Below are positions 1 through 6,370 of a stretch of DNA of 10,403 bases, one piece after another; the stretch's first letter is position 1; each line of letters opens with the position of its first letter. The translations under genes and the position numbers were made by a program. The notes under the pieces are model-generated. The model was not told the DNA's origin. It did no database searches and saw only the letters and a list, made by a program, of their open reading frames with translations. The stretch is from UBA1724 sp963621575 (GTDB lineage Bacteria; Verrucomicrobiota; Lentisphaeria; Oligosphaerales; Oligosphaeraceae): NCBI GenBank assembly GCA_963621575.1, contig CAVFEH010000031.1, forward strand, positions 1 to 10,403, given 5' to 3'.

Positions 1-18
1 CGCGAACCTTTTTTTCCA

Positions 19-56
19 GGCCCGCCTCCCGTCCAAGGGAGGCGGGCCTTTTTTTT
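19..56 (+). terminator. Intrinsic terminator of an upstream gene outside the window
   Basis: A perfect 12-bp G+C-rich stem (GGCCCGCCTCCC at 19-30 and GGGAGGCGGGCC at 37-48) encloses a 6-nt loop and runs straight into eight T residues (49-56). The T-run lies only on the + side, so it ends a rightward transcript from beyond the left edge. It insulates the eda operon, which must therefore have its own promoter between here and 238. Confidence 0.93.
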
Positions 57-147
57 GTGTCCAGGGGGCGCCGCTGGAATCCACTGGGGGCAAGAAGCGC
101 GTTTCTTTTTTCAGAGATACTTTCCGTGGAAGGACTGCGCAAGGTTC

Positions 148-167
148 TGCCATGGGGGAGAATGGCA
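148..167. promoter_or_regulatory. Inverted repeat upstream of the eda operon, possible operator
   Basis: TGCCAT (148-153) and ATGGCA (162-167) form a 6-bp inverted repeat with an 8-nt spacer in the 181 bp between the terminator and eda. The operon needs a promoter in this gap, and hexuronate operons are commonly repressed by GntR- or LacI-type regulators. I found no convincing -35/-10 pair here: TTCTGC (145-150) and TACATT (169-174) are weak, 18 bp apart, and flank the repeat. The operator role is a guess from position and symmetry only. A short AAGAA/TTCTT hairpin followed by T residues (92-111) also lies in this gap and may be a weak second terminator. Confidence 0.25.
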
Positions 168-237
168 TTACATTGTATCAAATTGCGGATTTTGGCATGA
201 GTTGTCCGTTTTTTTTGTTTGTAGGAGTTGACTTGTT

Positions 238-894
238 ATGTCTTTTCATGATTTGAGTTTGCGTCTTGCGGACACATTGGCTGGCGTCCGGATCATTCCG
301 GTGCTGGCGTTCTCCAATGTGGACGAGGCGTTGCGTCTTGGCGAAATCCTGGTGTCGGGGGGGCTGTGCGCTGCGGAGGTGACCTTCCGTACGGAGGCCG
401 CGGAGGGCGCGATCCGTGCCATGGCGAAGTCCTACCCCCAGCTGTGCCTTGGCGCGGGGACGGTTCTGAATGTGGAGCAGCTGCACCGCGCGGTGGACGC
501 CGGTGCGCAGTTCGCGGTGGCACCCGGCTTGAACCCCAAGGTGGTGGGTGAGGCGGCGAAGATGGAGTTCCCCTTCGCCCCCGGCATCTGCACTCCCTCT
601 GATGTGGAGGGGGCTTTGGATTTCGGTTGCGTGGTGATGAAGTTTTTCCCCGCGGAGTCCGCTGGCGGCCTGAAGTATCTGAAGGCCATTTCCGCACCGT
701 ACAAGCATCTGGGCGTCCGTTTCATGCCCACGGGCGGCGTCTCCCTGGCCAATGCGCCGGAGTATCTCTCCGAAAAGACTGTGGCCGCGGTGGGCGGCAC
801 CTGGCTGGCGAAGGGTGCGGACATGTCGGCGGGCAACTGGGATGCCATCCGCGAGAATGTCCGCCAGGCCGCCGAGTTGCTCAAGACCCTGTAG
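238..894 (+). CDS. eda: KDPG aldolase / 4-hydroxy-2-oxoglutarate aldolase
   Basis: Class I (Schiff-base) aldolase that splits 2-keto-3-deoxy-6-phosphogluconate into pyruvate and glyceraldehyde 3-phosphate in the cytoplasm, the last step of hexuronate breakdown and of the Entner-Doudoroff route. The 218-residue product has the usual family length and motifs: E47 in AAEVTFR (catalytic Glu region) and R51, GAGTV at 72-76, APGLNP at 95-100, PGICTPSD at 115-122, the Schiff-base lysine K135 in MKFFPAE, and the phosphate-binding PTGGVS at 164-169. AGGAG (223-227) lies 10 nt before the ATG and fixes the start. It is the first gene of an operon with kdgK and uxuA, so its main role here is probably processing KDPG made by the adjacent kinase. 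The family assignment is secure; activity on 4-hydroxy-2-oxoglutarate is assumed from the family. Confidence 0.96.
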   Translation: MSFHDLSLRLADTLAGVRIIPVLAFSNVDEALRLGEILVSGGLCAAEVTFRTEAAEGAIRAMAKSYPQLCLGAGTVLNVEQLHRAVDAGAQFAVAPGLNPKVVGEAAKMEFPFAPGICTPSDVEGALDFGCVVMKFFPAESAGGLKYLKAISAPYKHLGVRFMPTGGVSLANAPEYLSEKTVAAVGGTWLAKGADMSAGNWDAIRENVRQAAELLKTL

Positions 895-937
895 TTGAAT
901 CCCTTTTCCCCGTTCCGTATACAAGGAGTCTCCTTCC

Positions 938-2038
938 ATGTCCCTGCCCGTCTACAAATCCGCCGCGGAGTGCCGTTACGACATTCTGAGCCTGGGCGAA
1001 GTGATGCTTCGTCTGGACCCCGGCGAATGCCGCATTCACACCACCCGCACCTTCCAGGCATGGGAGGGCGGCGGCGAATACAACGTGGCTCGCGGCCTGC
1101 GCCGTTGCTTCGGCCTGCGCGCAGCCGTGGTCACGGCCTTTGCCGACAACCCCGTGGGACGCCTGGTGGAGGACTTTATCCTCCAGGGTGGCGTGGATCC
1201 CTCCTTGATCCGCTGGGTGCCCTACGACGGCATCGGACGCACTGTGCGCAATGGCCTGAATTTCACCGAGCGGGGCTTTGGCATTCGCGGAGCGAAGGGC
1301 TGCTCCGACCGCGGAAATACCGCCGCCTCCCAGCTGAAGGCCGGTGACATCGACTGGGATTACATCTTTGGCACCCTGGGGGTGCGGCATTTCCACACAG
1401 GCGGAATCTTCGCCGCACTCTCCGACACCACTCCGGGCGTGGTAGTGGAAGCCCTGAAGGCCGCCAAAAAATACGGCACCATCACCAGCTACGACTTGAA
1501 TTACCGGCCCTCCCTCTGGAAGAGCATTGGCGGACAGTCCCGTGCCTGCGAGGTGAATCGGGAGATCGCCCCCTATGTGGATGTCATGATCGGCAACGAG
1601 GAGGACTTCACCGCCGCCCTGGGATTCCAGGTGGAGGGCACGGATGCGTCCTTGAAGACCCTGCCCGTGGAATCTTTCCAGAAGATGATCCGCCAGGTGG
1701 TCGAAAAATATCCCAACTTCTGCGTGGTGGCCACCACTCTCCGGAAGGTGCGCACCGCTACCGTCAACGACTGGAGCGCCATCGCCTGGAGCGATGGTGT
1801 CTTCACCCAGGCCGTCCAGCGTGACGGACTGGAGATCCTTGACCGCGTGGGCGGCGGCGACAGCTTCGCTTCGGGACTCGTCTATGGCCTCATGACCTAT
1901 GGCGACCTGGAGAAGGCCGTGAATTGCGGCGCCGCCCATGGCGCCTTGGCCATGACAACCCCTGGAGATACCTCCATGGCCACTCTCCCCGAAGTGGAGA
2001 AACTCATGGCCGGAGGAAGCGTCCGCGTGGACCGCTGA
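938..2038 (+). CDS. kdgK: 2-keto-3-deoxygluconate kinase, PfkB family
   Basis: PfkB/ribokinase-fold sugar kinase predicted to phosphorylate 2-keto-3-deoxygluconate with ATP to give KDPG, the substrate of the upstream aldolase. Visible landmarks in 366 residues are the N-terminal substrate-side motif GGGEYNVARGL (44-54), DLNYRPSLW (186-194, typical of KdgK-like members), GNEEDF (219-224), and the C-terminal PfkB signature DRVGGGDSFASG (302-313) with D308 as the expected catalytic base. The usual GAGD appears as GGGD. It is somewhat longer than the roughly 310-340 residues common in this family, mostly at the N terminus and around 240-260. AGGAG (924-928) is 9 nt before the ATG, and the gap after eda is 43 bp. 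PfkB kinases are hard to separate by sequence alone, so the substrate rests mainly on the neighbours eda and uxuA. A kinase for another sugar or sugar acid is the alternative. Confidence 0.9.
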   Translation: MSLPVYKSAAECRYDILSLGEVMLRLDPGECRIHTTRTFQAWEGGGEYNVARGLRRCFGLRAAVVTAFADNPVGRLVEDFILQGGVDPSLIRWVPYDGIGRTVRNGLNFTERGFGIRGAKGCSDRGNTAASQLKAGDIDWDYIFGTLGVRHFHTGGIFAALSDTTPGVVVEALKAAKKYGTITSYDLNYRPSLWKSIGGQSRACEVNREIAPYVDVMIGNEEDFTAALGFQVEGTDASLKTLPVESFQKMIRQVVEKYPNFCVVATTLRKVRTATVNDWSAIAWSDGVFTQAVQRDGLEILDRVGGGDSFASGLVYGLMTYGDLEKAVNCGAAHGALAMTTPGDTSMATLPEVEKLMAGGSVRVDR

Positions 2039-2083
2039 ACCCTGATGGCAAAACAACTTCTTTCCCCATAGGAGAAACCGACA

Positions 2084-3283
2084 ATGTTCATGGAACCCAC
2101 CTTCCGGTGGTACGGACCCGAGGATCCCGTGCCCCTGAAGTTCATTCCCCAGACCGGCGCCACCGGAATCGTGACTTCCCTGCACTACGTGCCCTACGGC
2201 GTCCTCTGGACCCAGGATGCAATTCTGGAGCGCAGGCAGATGGTGGAGGCCGCCGGGATGACCTGGAGCGTGGTGGAGAGCCTCCCCGTCCACGAGGCCA
2301 TCAAGACGGGCGGGCACTCCTGCCAGCGCTACATCGAGCTCTACAAGCAGTCCATCCGCAATCTGGGCAAGGTCGGGCCGAAGGTCATCACCTACAATTT
2401 CATGCCCGTGCTTGACTGGGTGCGCACCGACCTCCACCACCGCCTGCCCGACGGCTCCACCGTGCTCTATTTTGACCAGCTGGAATTCGCGGTCTTCGAG
2501 CTCTTCATCCTGCGGCGGAAGGGCGCCGAGGCGGACTACACCCCCGGACTGTTGAAGAAGGCCGAGGAGAAGTACAATTCCATGACCGACCACGAGCGCT
2601 TTGTTCTGCGCCGTTCCATCATTGACAACTTCCCCGGCTTCAAGGGCGTGACCCTGGAGGATGTCCAGGCCATGCTGGCGAAGTACGAGGGCTTCACCCG
2701 GGAGCGCCTCAGCGAGAATCTCTACAATTTCCTGAGCCAGGTGGTTCCTGTGGCCGAGGAGTGCGGTTGCCGGATGGTCATTCATCCCGACGACCCGCCC
2801 CGCTCCATCCTCGGACTCCCCCGGATCTTCAGCACCATCGACGACATCGCCGCCCTCCTCAAGATGGTCGACAGCCCCGCCAACGGCGTCTGCTTCTGCG
2901 CGGGAAGCTTCAGCGCCCGTCCTGACAACGACGTGGTGAAGATGTTCAAGTCCTGCGCCTCCCGCGTGGGATTCCTTCACCTGCGTAGCACCCAGGTGGA
3001 GAACGGCAACTTCTATGAGGCGGACCACCTGGGCGGCCGCGTGGACATGTATGAACTCGTGAAGGCCGTCTGCGAAGAGCAGATCCGTCGCCGCAAGGAG
3101 GGCCGTGCGGATTGGCGAATCCCCTTCCGGCCCGACCACGGCGCCGACATCATGGACGACCTGCTCAAGCCCGCCAATCCCAATCCCGGATACGGCGGTC
3201 TGGGCAGAATGCGCGGACTGGCAACCATCCGCGGGCTGGAAACCGGAATCATGCGCTCCCTCTATCCGCAGGAGATCGCGTAA
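2084..3283 (+). CDS. uxuA: Mannonate dehydratase
   Basis: Removes water from D-mannonate to give 2-keto-3-deoxygluconate (EC 4.2.1.8), feeding the adjacent kinase. The 399-residue TIM-barrel protein is full length (E. coli UxuA is 394). Landmarks are the N-terminal TFRWYGP (6-12) and HYVPYG (34-39), then the metal-binding set in the C-terminal half: H234 in MVIHPDDPP, C272 in CFCAGSFS, H299 in FLHLRST and D351 in FRPDHG, where the family binds Mn2+. A second ATG lies two codons in, but AGGAG at 2070-2074 is 9 nt before the first ATG and favours it. It follows kdgK by 45 bp and ends the operon. Only 13 bp separate its stop from that of the convergent regulator gene, and no terminator is visible in that gap, so the two transcripts may overlap at their 3' ends. 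Confidence 0.96.
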   Translation: MFMEPTFRWYGPEDPVPLKFIPQTGATGIVTSLHYVPYGVLWTQDAILERRQMVEAAGMTWSVVESLPVHEAIKTGGHSCQRYIELYKQSIRNLGKVGPKVITYNFMPVLDWVRTDLHHRLPDGSTVLYFDQLEFAVFELFILRRKGAEADYTPGLLKKAEEKYNSMTDHERFVLRRSIIDNFPGFKGVTLEDVQAMLAKYEGFTRERLSENLYNFLSQVVPVAEECGCRMVIHPDDPPRSILGLPRIFSTIDDIAALLKMVDSPANGVCFCAGSFSARPDNDVVKMFKSCASRVGFLHLRSTQVENGNFYEADHLGGRVDMYELVKAVCEEQIRRRKEGRADWRIPFRPDHGADIMDDLLKPANPNPGYGGLGRMRGLATIRGLETGIMRSLYPQEIA

Positions 3284-3296
3284 TCCGGCGCGCCTT

Positions 3297-3779
3297 CTAT
3301 CGGCGTGACTCCTGAAGCGGCCGCATTTGGGGAGGAGGCCCCTCCTCGAAGGCGGCCAATTCGTTTTTCAGGGCCTTCCGGAGGAGGATGGTGAGGCCCT
3401 GTGTCAGGGATTTCTGCAGATCGGGGTGAGGCTGGCAGAGTTCGTATGCGGCGACAAATTGCTCCATGGCGCGGAATGCCTGGGGGGAGAGGCTCTGCCA
3501 GCTGCGGATCATCTCTTCTAGGGGGCTCTGCAACGTGAGGAGCCCCTGGTCGTATTTGCCCGCCAGGTAGTTGTTCAGGAGCTTCCGGAAGTCCCGTCGG
3601 CAAGAGAGCTCCCGGTCCCGGGAGGCCACCTCCCATTTTCGGAAGGTGGACCAGTTGACGTGGAAAAAGTCCCCTAGCGTCCGGTAGGTCAGGCCCAATT
3701 CCCGGCGCTTCTTTTTGATCGCCTGGCGGATCTTCGGTGTGATGCGGCAGTCTTCCGCGATGGATACGCATTCTGGCAT
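3297..3779 (-). CDS. Small XRE-type helix-turn-helix protein
   Basis: Predicted 160-residue cytoplasmic DNA-binding protein. Residues about 15-52 (IRQAIKKKRRELGLTYRTLG followed by DFFHVNWSTFRKWEV) read as a Cro/C1-type helix-turn-helix: a basic first helix, then TYRTLGDFF and STFRKWE as the two helices of the motif. The rest (about 60-145) is predicted helical and may dimerise; the last 15 residues are proline- and charge-rich. The frame stays open far upstream because of high G+C, but the protein-like part begins at the ATG at 3779; only a weak AAGAAG lies before it. It converges on uxuA, so it could regulate the hexuronate operon, but equally something else, including itself. No effector domain is recognisable. 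Confidence 0.8.
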   Translation of the reverse strand: MPECVSIAEDCRITPKIRQAIKKKRRELGLTYRTLGDFFHVNWSTFRKWEVASRDRELSCRRDFRKLLNNYLAGKYDQGLLTLQSPLEEMIRSWQSLSPQAFRAMEQFVAAYELCQPHPDLQKSLTQGLTILLRKALKNELAAFEEGPPPQMRPLQESRR

Positions 3780-3912
3780 GGTTTCGTGTCTTCTTGGGTG
3801 AGGGGGGACAGGAGGGAGAAGGGCAGGGCGGGCTTGGCAAAACGGCCTCCCTGGACGACAAGCGTCGTCCGTCGGCACCCGGTAATCTACCCACCCACAA
3901 CCCCCATCCCCC

Positions 3913-4020
3913 GAAATTCCCCCCTTTTCCATAGATTCCCAGAAATTCCCGCAGGGCATGGCAAACGGGGGACATTGGGCCGGGAGAGCACGCCGTAAAA
4001 CAGGATGACGGAATTTTCCG
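3913..4020 (-). promoter_or_regulatory. Repeated GGAATTT-type motifs upstream of the HTH gene
   Basis: Read on the - strand, GGGAATTTC occurs twice exactly (plus-strand GAAATTCCC at 3913-3921 and 3942-3950, 29 bp apart). A shorter GGGAATC lies between them (3934-3940), and an imperfect palindrome CGGAATTTTCCG sits at 4009-4020. They lie 134-241 bp upstream of the start of the helix-turn-helix gene. Repeats spaced near three helical turns are what a dimeric or cooperative regulator would bind, so autoregulation by the downstream protein is possible. This is inference; no -35/-10 pair is evident beside them. Confidence 0.3.
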
Positions 4021-4139
4021 CCGACTTCGCAACTGCCGCCCCGTGTGTGGCGCGCCAGGTTATAGGTTGTTTTCTGCGGCCTTCGAGGAAGGCCGTGTCG
4101 CGTGTGTGCGGCGCCGCGCTGCCTCCCTTTTTTGGGGGG

Positions 4140-4167
4140 ATATGTGTATGCGCGTACGCGCGCATGT
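4140..4167. repeat. 28-bp alternating purine-pyrimidine tract (Z-DNA-prone)
   Basis: Every step from 4140 to 4167 alternates purine and pyrimidine without a break: ATATGTGT, ATGCGCGT, ACGCGCGC, ATGT. It contains a 12-bp perfect palindrome, GCGCGTACGCGC (4150-4161). Alternating CG/CA/TA tracts of this length are the standard type that flips to left-handed DNA under negative supercoiling. It sits in the middle of the gene-free stretch, with a C-rich CGCCCGGGCCC tract immediately to its right. Confidence 0.6.
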
Positions 4168-4250
4168 CCGCGCCCGGGCCCAGGCCCCCTCCCTACCGCT
4201 CCCCATGAGCGTAGTCCACCAGGCAAGTTCTGCCGATCCGTTCTTTTCAA

Positions 4251-4269
4251 AGTCACAGAGATTGTGACT
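4251..4269. repeat. 19-bp dyad, possible operator
   Basis: AGTCACA (4251-4257) and TGTGACT (4263-4269) form a perfect 7-bp inverted repeat with a 5-nt spacer. The size and spacing suit a dimeric repressor site. It resembles a CRP half-site pair turned inside out (TCACA...TGTGA rather than TGTGA...TCACA), so it is not a normal CRP box. No gene starts close by on either strand, so its target is unknown. It could also be a short RNA hairpin. Confidence 0.35.
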
Positions 4270-4331
4270 CTTGTGGATTCTGGTCCGGCGCATCTCTCCA
4301 GGGGCGAATTGCGAAAGAAGGGCATACGGGT

Positions 4332-4386
4332 GGTGCTCCGGGGCGCCCTGTGTCGGTACTCCTGAGAGGGAGGGCGCCAGTGCACC
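4332..4386. repeat. Two-tier stem-loop, possible structured RNA
   Basis: An inner perfect 8-bp stem (GGCGCCCT 4342-4349 with AGGGCGCC 4371-4378) is enclosed by an outer 5-bp stem (GGTGC 4332-4336 with GCACC 4382-4386), separated by a 5/3-nt internal loop. Two further G-U pairs could extend the outer stem. The 21-nt apical loop contains CTC-CTGA-GAG, which may pair further. There is no T-run on either side, so it is not an ordinary intrinsic terminator. Function unknown. Confidence 0.4.
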
Positions 4387-4559
4387 GTAGGTGGAGGCAA
4401 GCGTCAGGGGTGTGGGTGCGGCGGCCTTCCGTCCTTTGGACGTCTTCTGCAGGTATTTGCCATGGCCAGCGCCGCGGCGGTGCGGGCGTCCTCTTCAGGC
4501 GGCGGTGCGGGATATTGGCAGTCGCCGTCGTTCTCTTTCCCGGATGAAAAGCCCTGGCG

Positions 4560-4604
4560 AGCGGAAAAGCAAACGCCCGCAGTGGCGGGAAGCCATTGCG
4601 GGCG
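4560..4604 (-). terminator. Intrinsic terminator of the cysteine-containing protein gene
   Basis: On the - strand, a 13-bp stem (CGCCCGCAATGGC paired with GCCACTGCGGGCG, one G-U) closes a TTCCC loop and is followed by TTTGCTTTTCC. It begins 26 nt after the stop codon of the gene ending at 4631, exactly where its terminator should be. On the + strand the tail is only TAGTGTTTCG, so termination is mainly leftward. Confidence 0.8.
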
Positions 4605-4630
4605 TAGTGTTTCGATGGATTTGCCGTGGT

Positions 4631-5134
4631 CTAGCGGCGCCGCATATTGACGGCGCTGGCCTCGCTTTGTGCCATTTGGAGGAAGGGACACTTGGTGGGG
4701 ATGTCGCAGCAGCAGCGGAAGGCCATATTGAGGTCCACGTACTTGTAGGGCATGGTCCTGCCATGCTTCTGGGCCACCTTGAGACCGTAGGACTTGACGG
4801 CTCCGCAGTCGCCGGCGATGCCGTCGTACTCGGGGATCAGGTTTCCGTCGGGCCCCATGTTCGCGGTCATGATTTTTTTCCAGCCGAAGTTTGGCGTGTA
4901 GTGGCACTTCACGTGGGCCGGGATCTGGGCGGTCAGCTCGGTGTTGTTCAGCCCTCTCGCCCACTCCGGCACCTCGGCCTTGAACGCCTCGTCATAGACA
5001 TTTTTGTTGGGTTTCGGCGCTGCGTTGCGTGGCATGGTATTCCGAGTCGCATTCTGGGCTGGCGTCGTGTTGTTCTGCGCGGGCGCGGGTTGCGGCTTAT
5101 GGAGGAAAGAAAAGAATCGGTCGAAGAAAGACAT
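4631..5134 (-). CDS. Unrecognised 167-residue protein with clustered cysteines
   Basis: I do not recognise this family. Residues 1-12 (MSFFDRFFSFLH) could form a short amphipathic helix; 13-45 are a Pro/Ala/Asn/Thr/Gln-rich linker, likely disordered; and about 46-167 look like a compact domain. That domain has six cysteines: C77 in HVKCHYTP next to H74 and H78, C110 in GDCGAVKSYG, three in a row at 141-143 (RCCCDIP) and C149 (TKCPF). Such a Cys/His set might bind a metal or form disulfides. The start has a close AAGG (5139-5142), a -10/-35 pair lies upstream and a terminator follows, which supports a real monocistronic gene. There is no clear Sec signal or membrane helix, so location is uncertain. 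The basic tail is NMRRR. Confidence 0.75.
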   Translation of the reverse strand: MSFFDRFFSFLHKPQPAPAQNNTTPAQNATRNTMPRNAAPKPNKNVYDEAFKAEVPEWARGLNNTELTAQIPAHVKCHYTPNFGWKKIMTANMGPDGNLIPEYDGIAGDCGAVKSYGLKVAQKHGRTMPYKYVDLNMAFRCCCDIPTKCPFLQMAQSEASAVNMRRR

Positions 5135-5212
5135 ACTACCTTAAAAAGGTTGGCTGGTTGCCCCAGTGGTCGGTGTGTTCTCCCAAGGGGGAAGGCCGGC
5201 ACGAAAGGACAG

Positions 5213-5240
5213 AATATAAATCCCTGCGCCTGGATTGCAA
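5213..5240 (-). promoter_or_regulatory. Candidate sigma70-like promoter of the cysteine protein gene
   Basis: On the - strand, TTGCAA (-35, 5235-5240) and TATATT (-10, 5213-5218) are 16 bp apart, matching 4/6 and 5/6 consensus bases. Transcription would start near 5205 and give a leader of about 70 nt. The same A+T-rich block reads TATAAA on the + strand (5215-5220) and could serve as the -10 of the divergent DUF4159 gene, though no -35 is visible for it. The 13-nt inverted repeat ACCTT-AAA-AAGGT (5138-5150) lies right at the start codon. Confidence 0.5.
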
Positions 5241-5249
5241 TTTTTCGCC

Positions 5250-6230
5250 ATGCGTCCCAACCTTCTGCATCAAACACTCCTTTTTGTTTGGGCCCTCCTG
5301 TTCGGAGGGTTCGGAGGCCTGCTGTGCGGGGGTGAGCTGCGGGTGGCGAAATACGTCCCGCCAGGCGGCGGGATGGTGGGTGCCGGCTATCCGGAGGCAT
5401 TGTCGGGACTGCTGGCGACGGCGCGGAGCGTGACGGGCCTTCCGTTGGAGGAGGAGCCGCTGCAGGTGGAGTCCTTCGGGGATCCGCGCCTTGCGGGTTG
5501 CCCGGTCCTGTATCTGAATTGGATGGACCGGGAGGACTGGTCGGGGCTGCCGGAGAGCGAGATTCTGTTTCTTCGCGTTTTTCTGGAATCCGGGGGATTC
5601 CTGCACATAGACTCCGGCATTGTGGCGGAGTTCCTGCGGCGGGAGGGCGTCCAGAATCACAGTTATGGCGAATGGGAGGCCTCTCCGGAATGCCGCGCGT
5701 TTCTGGAACGCGTGCTCCCAGGCCATCCCTTCCAGGTCTTGGGGCGCGATGATCCCGTCTTCCGGGTCTTCTACCAGGGACTCCCCTCCACGGATCTGCT
5801 TCCTGACAGCGTTCGACAATACACTGTGGAGGAAAAGTGGCCCAGCGGCACCTACTCCGCAGTGGGAATCCGCCTGGATGGACGGTTGGCCGTGCTGGCC
5901 ACGCCGGTGTTGGCCATGGGATGGGGGCGCGATGCCTTCGGCGGCTGGACCACCGAGATCCGCATGCGCGTGCTGGAGGGCGGCGCGGGATTGGACACCC
6001 TCCTCCCCGATGCCGCCGTCCTGGGGCCGCAGTATTCCGTACGGCGCGAAGACGGCGGTTCCGACCAGGTCTTCTGCCAGGACCGGGAATTGCCTGCCTG
6101 GCTGCGAGAGCCCAACGGGCGCTGGCGCGTCTTCCGATACTACGACTCCAACCAGATCAGCGATTTCACACATCTCTTCTATTCGCGGCTCGGAGTCAAT
6201 TTCCTCCTCTGCGCACTTCTGGGGGAATAG
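5250..6230 (+). CDS. Secreted DUF4159-domain protein
   Basis: Predicted 326-residue exported protein. Residues 5-28 are a hydrophobic Sec-type signal peptide (LLHQTLLFVWALLFGG, then FGGLLCGG); C26 is not in a proper lipobox (GLL precedes it), so a lipoprotein is unlikely. The mature part matches the DUF4159 pattern: VLYLNWMDREDW (86-97), the ESGGFLHIDSG stretch (113-123), LERVLPGHPFQVLGRDDPVF (152-171), a GIRLDGRLAVLATP strand pair (206-219) and the terminal LGVNFLLCALLG (314-325). The domain has a class I glutamine amidotransferase-like look, but its activity is unknown. DUF4159 genes are often beside MoxR/von Willebrand A genes; here it stands alone. The ATG has no Shine-Dalgarno; a TTG at 5235 is the alternative start. 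It is divergent from the cysteine protein across about 115 bp. Confidence 0.85.
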   Translation: MRPNLLHQTLLFVWALLFGGFGGLLCGGELRVAKYVPPGGGMVGAGYPEALSGLLATARSVTGLPLEEEPLQVESFGDPRLAGCPVLYLNWMDREDWSGLPESEILFLRVFLESGGFLHIDSGIVAEFLRREGVQNHSYGEWEASPECRAFLERVLPGHPFQVLGRDDPVFRVFYQGLPSTDLLPDSVRQYTVEEKWPSGTYSAVGIRLDGRLAVLATPVLAMGWGRDAFGGWTTEIRMRVLEGGAGLDTLLPDAAVLGPQYSVRREDGGSDQVFCQDRELPAWLREPNGRWRVFRYYDSNQISDFTHLFYSRLGVNFLLCALLGE

Positions 6231-6370
6231 CGAAAGCCGCGCGCCGTGGGCGGAGGAAAACGGCGGCGGCGTGCCCGCCTGCGTCCCCCCTCCGGGAGGG
6301 AGTGTGGGCCGGCATTGCGGCAATCGGGCCACACCGCCGTCTCCTTGCCTCCCGAATTTTTGCCTGCGGG

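Larger units (their letters stand above)
3780..4630. other. Gene-free stretch of about 850 bp with many inverted repeats
   Basis: I see no credible protein gene on either strand: the open frames are short, overlap one another, and translate to Arg/Pro/Ala-rich low-complexity peptides without ribosome sites. No tRNA T-loop, RNase P, SRP or tmRNA signature was found. It holds several structures: a 7-bp hairpin GGACGAC-AAGC-GTCGTCC (3853-3870), a cluster of GGAATTT motifs (3913-4020), a hairpin CGGCCTT-CGAGG-AAGGCCG (4077-4095), an alternating purine-pyrimidine tract (4140-4167), a dyad (4251-4269), a two-part stem-loop (4332-4386), a small hairpin CGTCC-TTT-GGACG (4430-4442) and the terminator of the next gene (4574-4604). 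It should include the promoter of the helix-turn-helix gene, which I could not place. Confidence 0.6.

Noticed and set aside
881..3139. A 752-codon open frame on the - strand opposite kdgK and uxuA
   Set aside because: The + strand genes have clear family motifs and ribosome sites. The antisense product is His/Gly/Ala/Val-rich with no domain, as expected from G/C-ending codons read backwards.
3332..3347. GAGGAGG/CCTCCTC inverted repeat as a terminator between uxuA and the HTH gene
   Set aside because: It lies inside the HTH coding region, has a 2-nt loop and no T-run.
3780..4400. Upstream extension of the helix-turn-helix frame to 367 residues
   Set aside because: The extra 207 residues are Arg/Pro/Gly-rich and unlike a protein domain; the HTH protein starts naturally at the ATG at 3779.
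4391..5335. A 314-codon + strand frame over the cysteine protein gene
   Set aside because: It lies antisense to the better-supported - strand gene, lacks a ribosome site and has no recognisable domain.
6288..6300. CCCTCC/GGAGGG palindrome after the DUF4159 gene as a terminator
   Set aside because: No T-rich tail follows; the structure at 6412-6442 is the better candidate.
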